DNA of 64,000 bases from NCBI RefSeq assembly GCF_000730425.1, contig NZ_CP008896.1, forward strand, positions 2,914,001 through 2,978,000, given 5' to 3'. Of this stretch, positions 47,437 to 56,749 are shown one piece after another (the first letter of the stretch is position 1; each line of letters starts with the position of its first letter). Below the pieces are notes generated by a model. It ran no database searches. It saw only the letters and a list, made by a program, of their open reading frames with translations, and was not told the DNA's origin. This DNA is from Pseudomonas fluorescens. GTDB lineage: Bacteria > Pseudomonadota > Gammaproteobacteria > Pseudomonadales > Pseudomonadaceae. Position numbers and translations under genes: made by a program.

Positions 47437-49361
47437 AATACGATCCCCATTTTTTCATAGCGACCCAACCGGACTTCCCAAAACTTAGTTAACTCGCCGT
47501 ATTCAAACACCTTAGCTTTAACCTTTTCGACTGTCTGTTTCACCGAGCTAGAGCGCTCACTAAGAGCATCGACTATAAACTCGATCCGGATAGATAACTC
47601 TTTGAAAAGTGCCTCAGTATGCGCTGCATCGGGGGCCGATTTACGCACGGCATTGACCACGTATTGCAAACTCAGAATTTTATGCAGATCCTCCTCATCG
47701 CCGTGACATAAATAGTTTTCGCAGTACAAACAACCATATTGGGTGCGGCAGTTCGGCTCTATAATCAATCCCACATCAGTGGCAGACGTCGGCTTATTGA
47801 AATCCTCGCAGTGACCCGCCGCTATTGCGACACTACTTGCTACAGCCTTGCGGCTTCGCTCACGCACAACATGAGCAGCGTGGCGTATTGCATCCCAAAA
47901 CAGGCTGAACTCGGATTGCTGCTGTTCAGGTGTTGCCTCTGCATAGGTAGAAAGATTCACCGCTTCGGTGTGATTGAGGGATGCCGCTACCGTGGACGGC
48001 GACAAACGTGCAGAGTGCATTTCAGTGCTTTTGTGCTTGCGTATTTTACGAGTTGAAAGTCTTGGTACAGTCGGATCAAGAAAGACCCCGCTAATAAACT
48101 CATAAAATTTTTCTAAGGAGCTTGTCACGTTAAGATCACCAAAGCTTTTGCAAGTTCTAAGCTGACCAGACGTAGGCATTGCAAAGAATAGTCGCTCATG
48201 TCTCGCACCATCCAAAATCCACGCACGCAGCTTTAAATACTCTTTCAGCAGCGACAAACCCGAGCCCCGCCCAATGTTGTAAAGCGTTGACTTTCCGCCA
48301 GCCCGAAATTTCACAGCCGACAACTCTTTCTTGAGAGGGGACTTTTCAACTTTGAGTGCGTCTTCGTAACTAAACTGCTCAAATTCAGCCGGAGTGGCAC
48401 CTGTAATCATAAAAAAAAGGATAGCATAGGCTTTCGCCGCAAGACTCGCTAGATTAAGACGATGCCAGTTGCGCCCATCTTCATTAGCCGCATCCAAAGA
48501 TGCCTGGGAGCTTCTTAGTTCGCGCGCGACATTATAATTTCTCGGCTTTTTTCGGCCAAGCCTCTCGAAGGCCGCGAAGTATTCTTCGGCCGTAGCAATT
48601 CGCCGCTCAGCTGAGTTATATGAAGGAGCAGCATCCTTAAATGGGCTGCTCGCGCCTCGGTTGGACGGAAATATAACAACTTCATAATCTCTAACTCCAA
48701 CCACGAGCGGGTAAGGTTTTTTATTCAAGATAAAATCACTGCACTGCTGGGCAATGGCAAAGCAAACATCTCTATACAACTCGACATGAGCAGCGCCTGC
48801 TGTTGCAGAACCTCTATCTGGAACAATCCTTACTGCACCAGCAAGAATATGGACACTATTATCTGGATAAAGTAATTTGATCAGGCTGGATGCTCTAGTT
48901 TGGTAGCTTGACGCGGTCCGGGGCTTCAGCTTTTTATCGGATATTTTTTGATTTAGATGCGCTGTATAATCTCGATATGCCTTTTGAGCATCCACGCTAC
49001 TGGAAAATATTTCTCGGTAACCCTCAGCGTTCAACCAATCAATAAAATATTCGGTATGGAAGAAATTTGCCAAGACTGACTTATCACGCAGACCGACAAA
49101 AGACTCCAAAACTCTCACAATCAGCTCACGACGACTTTCAACGAACGACTCAATCACCAATGGCGTCCCGCGATCATCATGAACACTTTTATTCTTACCA
49201 CGAATGAGATATGCAAAACTACCAATATCTAACGGCTTCTTTTTAACCTTAACGGTCAGCTGCAATCGCAAACGCTCAGGTTCGGAAAACTCCTGAACCA
49301 ACTCATTTAGCGTAATAATTTTTGTATTTTCGCGATGCTCTAACAGCTGCCGACTACTCAT
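47433..49361 (-). CDS. Second tyrosine recombinase of the trio (ginB-like)
   Basis: A 642-residue protein of the recombinase family found in the middle of three-gene integrase operons. Box II is degenerate (STRKIRKHKS, Arg438/Arg441), followed by ASLNHTEAVNLSTYAE with His464 and the likely nucleophile Tyr473. At box I it reads ITGATPAEF, with Thr323 where the catalytic Arg of TGxR is expected. A C-terminal CRTQYGCLYCENYLC cluster should bind zinc. It overlaps both neighbours by 4 nt. Confidence 0.8.
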   Translation of the reverse strand: MSSRQLLEHRENTKIITLNELVQEFSEPERLRLQLTVKVKKKPLDIGSFAYLIRGKNKSVHDDRGTPLVIESFVESRRELIVRVLESFVGLRDKSVLANFFHTEYFIDWLNAEGYREIFSSSVDAQKAYRDYTAHLNQKISDKKLKPRTASSYQTRASSLIKLLYPDNSVHILAGAVRIVPDRGSATAGAAHVELYRDVCFAIAQQCSDFILNKKPYPLVVGVRDYEVVIFPSNRGASSPFKDAAPSYNSAERRIATAEEYFAAFERLGRKKPRNYNVARELRSSQASLDAANEDGRNWHRLNLASLAAKAYAILFFMITGATPAEFEQFSYEDALKVEKSPLKKELSAVKFRAGGKSTLYNIGRGSGLSLLKEYLKLRAWILDGARHERLFFAMPTSGQLRTCKSFGDLNVTSSLEKFYEFISGVFLDPTVPRLSTRKIRKHKSTEMHSARLSPSTVAASLNHTEAVNLSTYAEATPEQQQSEFSLFWDAIRHAAHVVRERSRKAVASSVAIAAGHCEDFNKPTSATDVGLIIEPNCRTQYGCLYCENYLCHGDEEDLHKILSLQYVVNAVRKSAPDAAHTEALFKELSIRIEFIVDALSERSSSVKQTVEKVKAKVFEYGELTKFWEVRLGRYEKMGIVF

Positions 49362-50824
49362 TCTTGGACCGTCAATTTCATGACTTCGTAGTTACCGTTA
49401 AACAATTTCTTCTCCCACACCTCTTGGGCGATGACTTTTTCGTGAGTCATATTGAATAACTTTAGATAGTTTTCAGTTGTTTCCCTAGACTCGTGATGCA
49501 TACGTTTTTGAATAAAATCAATATCCTCCCCTAATTTCAAAACGCCTTCTTGAACCAACGGTTGCAGGCGCTGGTAGAGTTGATAGGCAAAAGTCGCTCG
49601 CAGCCAGTGATATGTAAAATCTTTTGGAAATTGGCTAGAAGCTGTACTCTGCAATTTTCGCTTTATTGTTTCCGTCACCTGCCCTGTCTGTGGCGACCTA
49701 ACAATTGCGTAACGCGGATCATTTGAAGCCATGTAATAACAATTGCCTTGATCGGAGAGAAACAAATACATATCGTCCTCTTCTATCAACAGACCGGGAT
49801 GACTGACTTCTAATTGAGCACGAAATTTTTCCCGCCGTCTCCTCATCATCGGACTACGTGCAAGCGTGACCAATTCTTCAGCAAGTTGCTTTGGAACATA
49901 CAGAACTTGAGTTTTGTCAAATTTCGTATCAATGCCTGTGCGCGGGCCGGCATGCAATTTATAGGCACATTCCGGCACTAGTTTGTCTTCTGTAAATCCT
50001 TTCAAATGCTTCAAGCGTATGGTCAAAACACTTTGCTTACGAGCTCCAGTCATCAGAGACGTGAGAAGAATCAACCGCTCAATCGTTGACCATTTCTTTT
50101 CATTAATGGCCTCCAAAAGCGCGCCTAACTCAAGATTGGAGAGAGGTCGAAGATCCTCGCCATCTTCACGCACGAATCCCAAAGGAACGGAGCTACTAGG
50201 CGGCGTACGCCGCGTTTGGCTGCGCTTTTCAGCATCGATGATTTTCGCGCCTTTTGGGCTCTGCACGATAAGCCGCACTTGCTTGATCGTATCAACACGC
50301 TTTAGATCGAGGTAATGCCAATGCTCGGAAACGTACTTATAAAAGTGATAGACCGCAGCGGTATATTGATTGATGACCTGATTACTGCGACGGCCTTCTT
50401 TAATCAGGTGATAGAAGTACTTGTAAGTCGGGCGAAGCGAAGGACGGGCACCGGAAAAGTCGAGCCAATCCAGATTGTTATCCTCACAGAATAGGAGGTA
50501 ATCCAACAGTTTACTGGCACGACGCCTAACATCATCAGTGCGTCGACTTGCAGGAGCCCTATCACGCATGAGACTCAGCAAGTAGTCGTTCGCTTCGTGC
50601 CAAGGGTTGCCATTAGCACTAAACAAAAATGGGAAATTGAACAGGGCACGGTCATTCCCTGAACCGACTTCATCGCATTTATAAAGCAGATTGGATTCAG
50701 CCCCCTCAAGCGCTGACTCAATAGAGCCGCGAGGCGCTTCACTGACATGCAGGATAGCGAAGGCATCCTGCAAATTCGGGATGAGAATCAGACGACCTTC
50801 GTGACGCGGATTGGTGTAGGACAT
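49358..50824 (-). CDS. First tyrosine recombinase of the trio (ginA-like)
   Basis: A 488-residue integrase with all catalytic residues: TGARKQSVL (Arg262), YHWLRATFAYQLY (His406, Arg409), MHHESRETTENYLKLF (His443/444, nucleophile Tyr453). The N-terminal 180 residues form a SAM-like core-binding domain. It begins 115 nt inside the right island border with a GGGGGG ribosome site, so it reads into the island. It is followed by two more recombinases with overlapping starts. Confidence 0.87.
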   Translation of the reverse strand: MSYTNPRHEGRLILIPNLQDAFAILHVSEAPRGSIESALEGAESNLLYKCDEVGSGNDRALFNFPFLFSANGNPWHEANDYLLSLMRDRAPASRRTDDVRRRASKLLDYLLFCEDNNLDWLDFSGARPSLRPTYKYFYHLIKEGRRSNQVINQYTAAVYHFYKYVSEHWHYLDLKRVDTIKQVRLIVQSPKGAKIIDAEKRSQTRRTPPSSSVPLGFVREDGEDLRPLSNLELGALLEAINEKKWSTIERLILLTSLMTGARKQSVLTIRLKHLKGFTEDKLVPECAYKLHAGPRTGIDTKFDKTQVLYVPKQLAEELVTLARSPMMRRRREKFRAQLEVSHPGLLIEEDDMYLFLSDQGNCYYMASNDPRYAIVRSPQTGQVTETIKRKLQSTASSQFPKDFTYHWLRATFAYQLYQRLQPLVQEGVLKLGEDIDFIQKRMHHESRETTENYLKLFNMTHEKVIAQEVWEKKLFNGNYEVMKLTVQE

Positions 50825-50843
50825 TCGCCCCCCCTGATGAATC

Positions 50844-50892
50844 AGTCAATCCTATATGTTATGCGTCAGTTTACAATCGCTACCTGTCAATC
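50844..50892. repeat. Right-end recombinase-site motifs of the island
   Basis: On the minus strand: GATTGACA (50885-50892), AAACTGACGC (50863-50872) and GGATTGACT (50844-50852). The first two occur in the same order and direct sense at the left end (28831-28849), so the ends are inverted relative to each other. The outer motif also encodes the last residues (KIDR) of the altered hrpB. Confidence 0.6.
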
Positions 50893-53384
50893 TTTTTGTT
50901 GTTAAGCGATTCAACCCAAGGGTCTAACTTATGGAATAGCTTGGGGTACCGTCCCTTCAGATCCTTCTTCACCTCGGCGTAGGTACTGCGCCAGAAGTTC
51001 GCCAGATCCTGGGTCACCTGCACCGGCCGGCGCGCTGGCGACAACAGGTGCAACTTCACCACCTGCCGGCCGCCGGCAATGCGTGGGGTATCGGCCAGGC
51101 CGAACAGCTCCTGCAGGCGCACCGCCAGAATCGGCGGTTGTTCGCTGTAGTCCAGGCGTACCGATGAGCCCGACGGCACTTTCAAATGATGGGGCGCCAG
51201 CTCGTCCAGGCGCTGGGGCAGCGGCCAAGGCAACAGGTTATGCAGGAAGCTGGAGATATCCAGGCTGGCGAAATGACTCAAGCGCGAGACCTTGCCCAGG
51301 TATGGCATCAACCAATGCTCCAGGCCGGCCAGCAGGGCGCTGTCGCTGACGTCGGGCCATTCGCTGGGCTTACCGGCGTCCAGTTGGCGCAGCAGCATCA
51401 CACGCGCCTGCCACTGGCGCAGTTCCGGGGTCCAGGGCAGCAGCTCCAGGCCTTTGCGCCGCACCAGGTTGACCAGCGCCTGGCTGCGGGCGGACTCGTC
51501 GAGGCCGGTCAACGGCTCGCGGCTGAGGACCAACTCACCGACCTTGCGCTGGCGTTCGGCGCGCAACACGCCCTCGCGTTCGTCCCAATCCAGTTGGTCG
51601 AAGCTGCGCACTTGCTCGGCCAATACCGAATCGAACAGCGCCGGATCAAAATCCGCCGCCAGGTAGATCCGCTCTTCACGCTGGCCCTGGCGACTGCCCA
51701 GGTCGGCGATCACCAGCCACGGCTGTTTCATCAGGCTATCGGCTTCGGCAAACAGCGCCGCACGGCCATTGGCCAGGCGATATTCTGCACCGCCGGCACG
51801 GCGTTGCTGGGCCACCCGATCCGGGTAGGCCAGCGCCAACAACACACCGAGCCAGCGTGGGTGTTCGGGATCGACCACCGGCTGCTCGGCCTTGCCTCTC
51901 AGATAACCGCGGTATTGCCGGGCCAACTGCCTGGCCCGCTGTACGCCACCTTGGGTGCCACGGGCACGCTCCTCGCCAGACAACAATGCCAGGCGACTGT
52001 GCAAATCCGCGCCCGCCCCGCGCAGTATGTCGCGCTCGCCCAACAGCGCGGCGACATCACAGGCCATGTTTGCCAGCCCCAGGTCCTGGCCGCGCAACAA
52101 CAAATGCGCGATACGCGGGTGCGCCGGCAGGCTGGCCATTTTTTGCCCGTGGGTGGTCATGTTCGCGCCCTTCAACGCGCCCAAACGCTCAAGCAGATCC
52201 TGGGCCTGGGCATAAGCGGCGGTGGGCGGCACATCGAGCCACACCAATTGCGCCGGCGTCACGCCCCAGCGTGCCAGTTGCAGAGCGAGGCCGGCCAGGT
52301 CCGCCGAGAGAATTTCTGCGCTGCCATAGGCCGCCAGTGCTTCATGCTGGTCTTCGGACCACAGGCGATAACAGACGCCAGGCTCCAGACGTCCGGCTCG
52401 GCCAGCGCGCTGGGTGGCGCTGGCACGGGAGATACGCTGGGTGTCGAGGCGGGTCATGCCACTGCCGGGGTCAAAACGCGGGACCCGCGCCAGCCCGGCG
52501 TCAATCACCACCCGCACGCCATTGATGGTCAGGCTGGTCTCGGCAATGTTGGTGGCCAGCACCACCTTGCGCTTGCCCACCGGCGCCGGGTCGATGGCTG
52601 CCCGCTGGGCTGTCAGGTCGAGTTCGCCATGCAGCGGGCATAGCAGCACATCGCTGCGCTCTGCGAGGGCGTCCGCCAACTGTTGATTGACCCGGCGAAT
52701 CTCCGCCTGCCCTGGCAGGAACACCAACACACTGCCGGCTTCGTCGTGCAGGGCTTCAAGGATGGTCTGCACTAACCGAGGCTCGATAAATTCACCGGAC
52801 TGGAACGGCCGCCCCCAGCGCATCTGCACCGGGTACATGCGACCTTCACTGCGCAGGATCGGCGCGTCATTCAACAGGCCCGACAAACGTTCGCCTTCGA
52901 GGGTGGCGGACATCAGGAGGATTTTCAGCGGCTGCTCGTCACGAAACAGCTCGCGGCCATTGAGGCTCAAGGCCAATGCCAGATCAGCGTCGAGGCTGCG
53001 CTCGTGGAACTCGTCGAAAATCAGCAGGCCTACGCCATCCAGCGCCGGGTCGTCCTGCAGGCGGCGGGTGAGGATGCCTTCGGTGACCACTTCGATGCGG
53101 GTGTCGGGGCCGACCTTGCTGTCCAGGCGGATCCGGTAGCCGACGGTCTCCCCAACCTTTTCCCCCAGCTCACTGGCCAGCCGCTCGGCAGCGGCGCGGG
53201 CGGCGAGCCGGCGCGGTTCAAGCATCAGGATGGTTTGCCCGGCCAGCCAGGGTTCATTCAACAGCGCCAACGGCACTCGCGTGGTTTTACCGGCGCCGGG
53301 CGGTGCTTCGAGCACGGCTTCATGACGCGTCGCCAGGGCGTCACGCAAGGCGGGTAAAACTTCATCGATTGGCAACGAATTCAT
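50880..53384 (-). CDS. hrpB: ATP-dependent helicase HrpB with element-derived C-terminus
   Basis: An 834-residue DEAH-type helicase. Walker A is EAPPGAGKTTRVPL (residues 26-39), motif II is FDEFHERS, then SATLEGERLS, ATNIAETSLTI and SRASATQRAGRAGR. The HrpB-specific C-terminal part follows, up to DLKGRYPK at residue 815. The family then continues HxWPDDP, but here 19 residues encoded by the island (LFHKLDPWVESLNNKKIDR) replace it. The native tail is at 28660-28722. Because the lost tail is short, the protein may still work. Confidence 0.95.
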   Translation of the reverse strand: MNSLPIDEVLPALRDALATRHEAVLEAPPGAGKTTRVPLALLNEPWLAGQTILMLEPRRLAARAAAERLASELGEKVGETVGYRIRLDSKVGPDTRIEVVTEGILTRRLQDDPALDGVGLLIFDEFHERSLDADLALALSLNGRELFRDEQPLKILLMSATLEGERLSGLLNDAPILRSEGRMYPVQMRWGRPFQSGEFIEPRLVQTILEALHDEAGSVLVFLPGQAEIRRVNQQLADALAERSDVLLCPLHGELDLTAQRAAIDPAPVGKRKVVLATNIAETSLTINGVRVVIDAGLARVPRFDPGSGMTRLDTQRISRASATQRAGRAGRLEPGVCYRLWSEDQHEALAAYGSAEILSADLAGLALQLARWGVTPAQLVWLDVPPTAAYAQAQDLLERLGALKGANMTTHGQKMASLPAHPRIAHLLLRGQDLGLANMACDVAALLGERDILRGAGADLHSRLALLSGEERARGTQGGVQRARQLARQYRGYLRGKAEQPVVDPEHPRWLGVLLALAYPDRVAQQRRAGGAEYRLANGRAALFAEADSLMKQPWLVIADLGSRQGQREERIYLAADFDPALFDSVLAEQVRSFDQLDWDEREGVLRAERQRKVGELVLSREPLTGLDESARSQALVNLVRRKGLELLPWTPELRQWQARVMLLRQLDAGKPSEWPDVSDSALLAGLEHWLMPYLGKVSRLSHFASLDISSFLHNLLPWPLPQRLDELAPHHLKVPSGSSVRLDYSEQPPILAVRLQELFGLADTPRIAGGRQVVKLHLLSPARRPVQVTQDLANFWRSTYAEVKKDLKGRYPKLFHKLDPWVESLNNKKIDR

Positions 53385-53519
53385 ACTGGCTCCAAGGCAG
53401 AGCGGCGAGTATAACGGCGAACTGCCGGATATCGATGGAGCGCCGGCTCCTATGTTAGAGCGGTGACGCCCGGTAGATCTGCTTTATAGTCACAGCCTAC
53501 AAGTGTTCAGGAGAGTCCC

Positions 53520-53939
53520 ATGCGTATTGCTTCCCGTGTCATCGGCGGTGTTCTGGCCGTCACCCTGCTGAGCCAACTGACGGCCTGCGGTTCGATTTTC
53601 TATCCTGATCGCCGTGGCCAGATCGACGGCAAGATCGACCCGGCGATCGCCGTGCTCGATGCGGTCGGCCTGCTGTTTTATGTGATCCCCGGCCTGATCG
53701 CCTTCGGCGTGGACTTCGCCACCGGTGCGATTTATTTCGAGCCCGGCAAAAGCGCACAAGTAGCCCCAGAGAAACTGCAACAAGCCATCGGCGCCGACGG
53801 CCAGGTGGATAACACCCAACTGCAAACCATCATCGAGCACGAAACCGGCCGCAGCCTGCCACTGGACGACCCGCGCCTGATCCAGTTCAAGGGCAGTGTC
53901 CAGCAACTGGCCATGCTCGGCCTGCAACCTGCTGCGTAA
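53520..53939 (+). CDS. Small outer-membrane-type lipoprotein (YceK/YidQ-like pattern)
   Basis: A 139-residue protein with a lipobox LTAC (Cys24) followed by GSIFYPDRRGQIDGKIDPAIAVLDAVGLLFYVIPGLIAFGVDF, the pattern of small YceK-like lipoproteins. Two short hydrophobic stretches follow the lipidated Cys. The C-terminal part is soluble. Function unknown. It lies 15 nt ahead of the cation exporter gene, so they may share an mRNA. Confidence 0.7.
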   Translation: MRIASRVIGGVLAVTLLSQLTACGSIFYPDRRGQIDGKIDPAIAVLDAVGLLFYVIPGLIAFGVDFATGAIYFEPGKSAQVAPEKLQQAIGADGQVDNTQLQTIIEHETGRSLPLDDPRLIQFKGSVQQLAMLGLQPAA

Positions 53940-53954
53940 GGATTTGATCGCCCC

Positions 53955-54848
53955 ATGAGCACCAGCACCGAACACGCCCGGCTTTTGCGCCTGGCCACCC
54001 GCGCCTCGGTCGGCGTGGCCAGCATCCTGATTATCGGCAAAGCCGTCGCCTGGTGGTTCAGTGGCTCGGTAAGCATGCTCGCCGGGCTGACCGATTCGCT
54101 GCTTGACGGCGTGACGTCGCTGCTCAACCTGCTGGCGGTGCACTACGCGCTGCGCCCGGCGGATGATGACCACCGCTATGGGCATGGCAAGGCGGAATCC
54201 CTGGCGGGCATGGCCCAGGCGCTGTTTATCGCCGGCAGTGCGGTGTTGATTGCCTTCCAGGCGTACCAGCGCCTGCTGCATCCGGAACCGGTGGGTGCGC
54301 CCTGGCTGAGTATCGCGGTGATTGTGCTGTCGCTGGCCCTGACCATGGCGCTGCTGGTCCTGCAACACCGGGTGATCCGCGAAACCGGCTCGAACGCGGT
54401 GCGCGCCGACTCGCTGCATTACCGTTCGGACCTGTTGCTCAATGGCAGCATTCTATTGGCGCTGGTGCTGGCGGCCTTCGGTTTGCATCAAGTCGATGCC
54501 TGGTTTGGCCTGGGGATCGCCGCCTACATCCTGTGGAGTGCGATCCTGATCGCCCGGGAAAGTTTTTCCGTGCTGATGGATGAAGAACTGCCAGTGGCGG
54601 TCAGCCAGCACATGCTGGAGCTGGCCCGTAGTGTGCCCGGCGTATTGGGCGCCCATGACTTGCGCACACGGATTTCCGGCAACCACTGGTTTGTGCAGTT
54701 GCATCTGGAGTTGCCGGGAGAGTTGAGCCTGTCGGTGGCCCACGGCATCAGTGACCAGGCCGCCGATGCCATCCATCAAGCCTACCCACGGGCCGAGGTG
54801 CTGGTACACACCGACCCGCAGGAAGTGGTCACGGGCAACAAGGCCTAG
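53955..54848 (+). CDS. Cation diffusion facilitator (FieF-like)
   Basis: A 297-residue CDF exporter for divalent metals such as iron or zinc, with six helices. Metal site A is in TDSLLDGVTSL (TM2) and the partner acid in ADSLHYRSDLLLN (TM5). The cytoplasmic loop has HRYGHGKAESL. The C-terminal ferredoxin-like domain has RTRISGNHWFVQLHLELPGELS and a final LVHTDPQE. Length equals FieF. Metal choice is not certain. Confidence 0.9.
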   Translation: MSTSTEHARLLRLATRASVGVASILIIGKAVAWWFSGSVSMLAGLTDSLLDGVTSLLNLLAVHYALRPADDDHRYGHGKAESLAGMAQALFIAGSAVLIAFQAYQRLLHPEPVGAPWLSIAVIVLSLALTMALLVLQHRVIRETGSNAVRADSLHYRSDLLLNGSILLALVLAAFGLHQVDAWFGLGIAAYILWSAILIARESFSVLMDEELPVAVSQHMLELARSVPGVLGAHDLRTRISGNHWFVQLHLELPGELSLSVAHGISDQAADAIHQAYPRAEVLVHTDPQEVVTGNKA

Positions 54849-55834
54849 TAAGTCACCTGATACCCGCGGCTGCTCAAGCAGTTGCCCTGGGCCTGGCGGT
54901 AGGTTTGCACCACCGCAGGTGCCGGCGCGTAGGTAACCGTCTGGGGGTCGAAACCACTCTGCTGCACCGCCCAGCGATAACAATCGTAGCCATCTTGCTG
55001 CACCTGGGCGGGCGATTGGCCATTGGCGGGATACGCCACCACGTCATACCCGTTGCCCTGGGGCGCCGGCTGTGGCGGCAGGCTGGCCACCGGCGGTTGC
55101 ACCACCACGTACTGCTGGGTGCTGGTCTCGTAGCTGTAGTAGGCGCCGGCAGCGAGGAAAAACAGCGCGCTGCCCACCCACACTTCCCGCGCATAGTCCG
55201 GCAGGTAATGCACACGAATCCCGTAGGGCGGCGTGACCACTACGTAGCGCGGGCCTTGGGGCCGGTACCAATAGCCCCCCGAGAAGAAATAATCCTGGCC
55301 GCGATAAGGCACGCGGTAATTACGGTCGGGGAAGCGGTCCACCGTGTAGCCGGGCCGATACTGCGGGCCGGGGCCCCAGCCATTGCCGTGGCCGTCGGGG
55401 CGGCCTGGCCAGCGATTGTCATTGGGATGGCCATCGTAGCCAGGGCGCGAACCGGGGCCGCCGGCTTGCCAGTGCTGGTTGCCATCATCGCGCCGAGGAA
55501 TGTCGCGGTAGTTGCCCTGGCGCGGTTCCTGGGTCTGGCCGACGGTGTCGGGCCGGCCCTGGATCGGCAGATTGCTCCCCGCCTGCGATGCCGGGCGCGG
55601 AGCTTGACCGCCTTGAGGGCGAGCCTGCCACTGGCCATTTTGGCCACCGCGCTCACCCTGTTGGCGGTGCTCAGGAAGCGGCGGATTGCTCTCCGGCCCC
55701 CGCTCACGCTGCCCACCCCCGCCCTGCGGGCCTTGCCCCTGGCGTGGAGAGTTGTCTCGTTCGTCGGCCATCACCTGCGTGCCGAAGGTGACCATCAACA
55801 CCCCTACACCTGCCAAACGCCAGATGCGCTTCAT
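54845..55834 (-). CDS. DUF6515-like secreted protein
   Basis: A 329-residue exported protein starting MKRIWRLAGVGVLMVTFGTQVMA. After a long Gly/Gln/Pro/Arg-rich low-complexity region (about residues 23-155) comes a folded part with YFFSGGYWYRPQGPRYVVVTPPYGIRVHYLPDYA, the signature of DUF6515, and a C-terminal repeat-like DGYDCYRWAVQQSGFDP. A 19-residue hydrophobic stretch (VGSALFFLAAGAYYSYE) may be a membrane segment. Function unknown. It overlaps the CDF gene 3' end by 4 nt, convergently. Confidence 0.75.
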   Translation of the reverse strand: MKRIWRLAGVGVLMVTFGTQVMADERDNSPRQGQGPQGGGGQRERGPESNPPLPEHRQQGERGGQNGQWQARPQGGQAPRPASQAGSNLPIQGRPDTVGQTQEPRQGNYRDIPRRDDGNQHWQAGGPGSRPGYDGHPNDNRWPGRPDGHGNGWGPGPQYRPGYTVDRFPDRNYRVPYRGQDYFFSGGYWYRPQGPRYVVVTPPYGIRVHYLPDYAREVWVGSALFFLAAGAYYSYETSTQQYVVVQPPVASLPPQPAPQGNGYDVVAYPANGQSPAQVQQDGYDCYRWAVQQSGFDPQTVTYAPAPAVVQTYRQAQGNCLSSRGYQVTY

Positions 55835-55933
55835 GCTATTCCTCACTGCGGATTAGGGCCTGTGCATGAGACTGGAAAAGCCGGGCCCGGTTCTGCAACA
55901 GGTTATCAGTCACCTGAACAATTTTCGCCGGCA

Positions 55934-55964
55934 AAAGAAAAGGGGCGACCCGTCGGTCGCCCCT
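55934..55964 (-). terminator. Rho-independent terminator
   Basis: On the minus strand a perfect 9-bp stem (GGGGCGACC / GGTCGCCCC, 4-base loop, at 55942-55963) is followed by TTTTCTTTT. It lies upstream of the DUF6515 gene, so it must end a transcript coming from 55970-56250, where no protein gene is visible. Confidence 0.8.
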
Positions 55965-55969
55965 TGAGA

Positions 55970-56150
55970 ACTTCGTCCTGGCTCAACGCTTATGACGTTG
56001 GCTCACCTCACGCCGTCTTGTGGACAGTGTGCAGCCCGGGGGCCGGCACAACCCGGTGGGGTTGGCGGGCCGCAGCCGGCCTGATTGGGCGGGCTGCAGT
56101 GGACTCTATGTCCGGGCAGTGATTCTGTTGGTAATCATAGGCGCGAGGCG
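55970..56150 (-). ncRNA. Candidate structured small RNA
   Basis: A minus-strand stretch without a convincing gene that ends at a strong terminator. The segment at 56090-56113 (CGGGCTGCAGTGGACTCTAT and on) pairs with 56022-56038 (GGACAGTGTGCAGCCCG) to form a long stem, with GC-rich hairpins between. A 10-codon frame starting MITNRI at about 56140 could be a leader peptide. Family not recognised. Position between the DUF6515 gene and a divergent Lrp gene would suit a trans-acting RNA. Confidence 0.4.
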
Positions 56151-56251
56151 CCGGCAGATGATTGCGAAGATTGCGTCAATAAACAGTGCTTGCGCAATTT
56201 TTAACCCTGGATAGATAATTCGCAGCAATAGTTACGACAAAGGCCAGCCCC

Positions 56252-56731
56252 ATGAGCAAACTTGACCGATACGACCTGAGTATTTTGGCGGAATTACAGC
56301 GCGACGCGAGGATCTCCAACCAGGAGCTGGCCGAGCGGATCGGCCTGTCGCCATCACCCTGCTCACGCCGGGTCAAGCAATTGGAAGACGACGGCTACAT
56401 CTCACGCCAGGTCGCCCTGCTCGACCGCAAGATGCTCGGTCTGAGCCTAACGGCCTACGTATTGATCGGTATGGACCGACACACACCCGAGCGTTTCGAG
56501 AACTTCGAAGCCGCCATCCGCACCTTGCCGCAAGTGCTGGAATGCAGCCTCGTCACCGGGATGGATGCCGACTATCAGCTGAAAGTGGTGGTGCCGGATA
56601 TGGATCACTATCAAAAACTGCTGCTGGGGCACCTGACCCGGATCGAAGGTGTGACCAGCGTGCGCTCCAGCTTTGTGCTGAACCAGGTGCTCAACAGCAC
56701 CGAGTTGCCGTTGACTCACCTGCGTACCTAA
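56252..56731 (+). CDS. Lrp/AsnC-family transcription regulator
   Basis: A 159-residue regulator. The helix-turn-helix is LDRYDLSILAELQRDARISNQELAERIGLSPSPCSRRVKQLE, and the RAM domain shows ECSLVTGMDADYQLKVVVPD and VTSVRSSFVLNQV. It resembles the general Lrp/BkdR-like branch. An AT-rich promoter region precedes it. Target genes are not evident, as no amino-acid gene is adjacent. Confidence 0.9.
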   Translation: MSKLDRYDLSILAELQRDARISNQELAERIGLSPSPCSRRVKQLEDDGYISRQVALLDRKMLGLSLTAYVLIGMDRHTPERFENFEAAIRTLPQVLECSLVTGMDADYQLKVVVPDMDHYQKLLLGHLTRIEGVTSVRSSFVLNQVLNSTELPLTHLRT

Positions 56732-56749
56732 GACTCACCACCAAACCCA

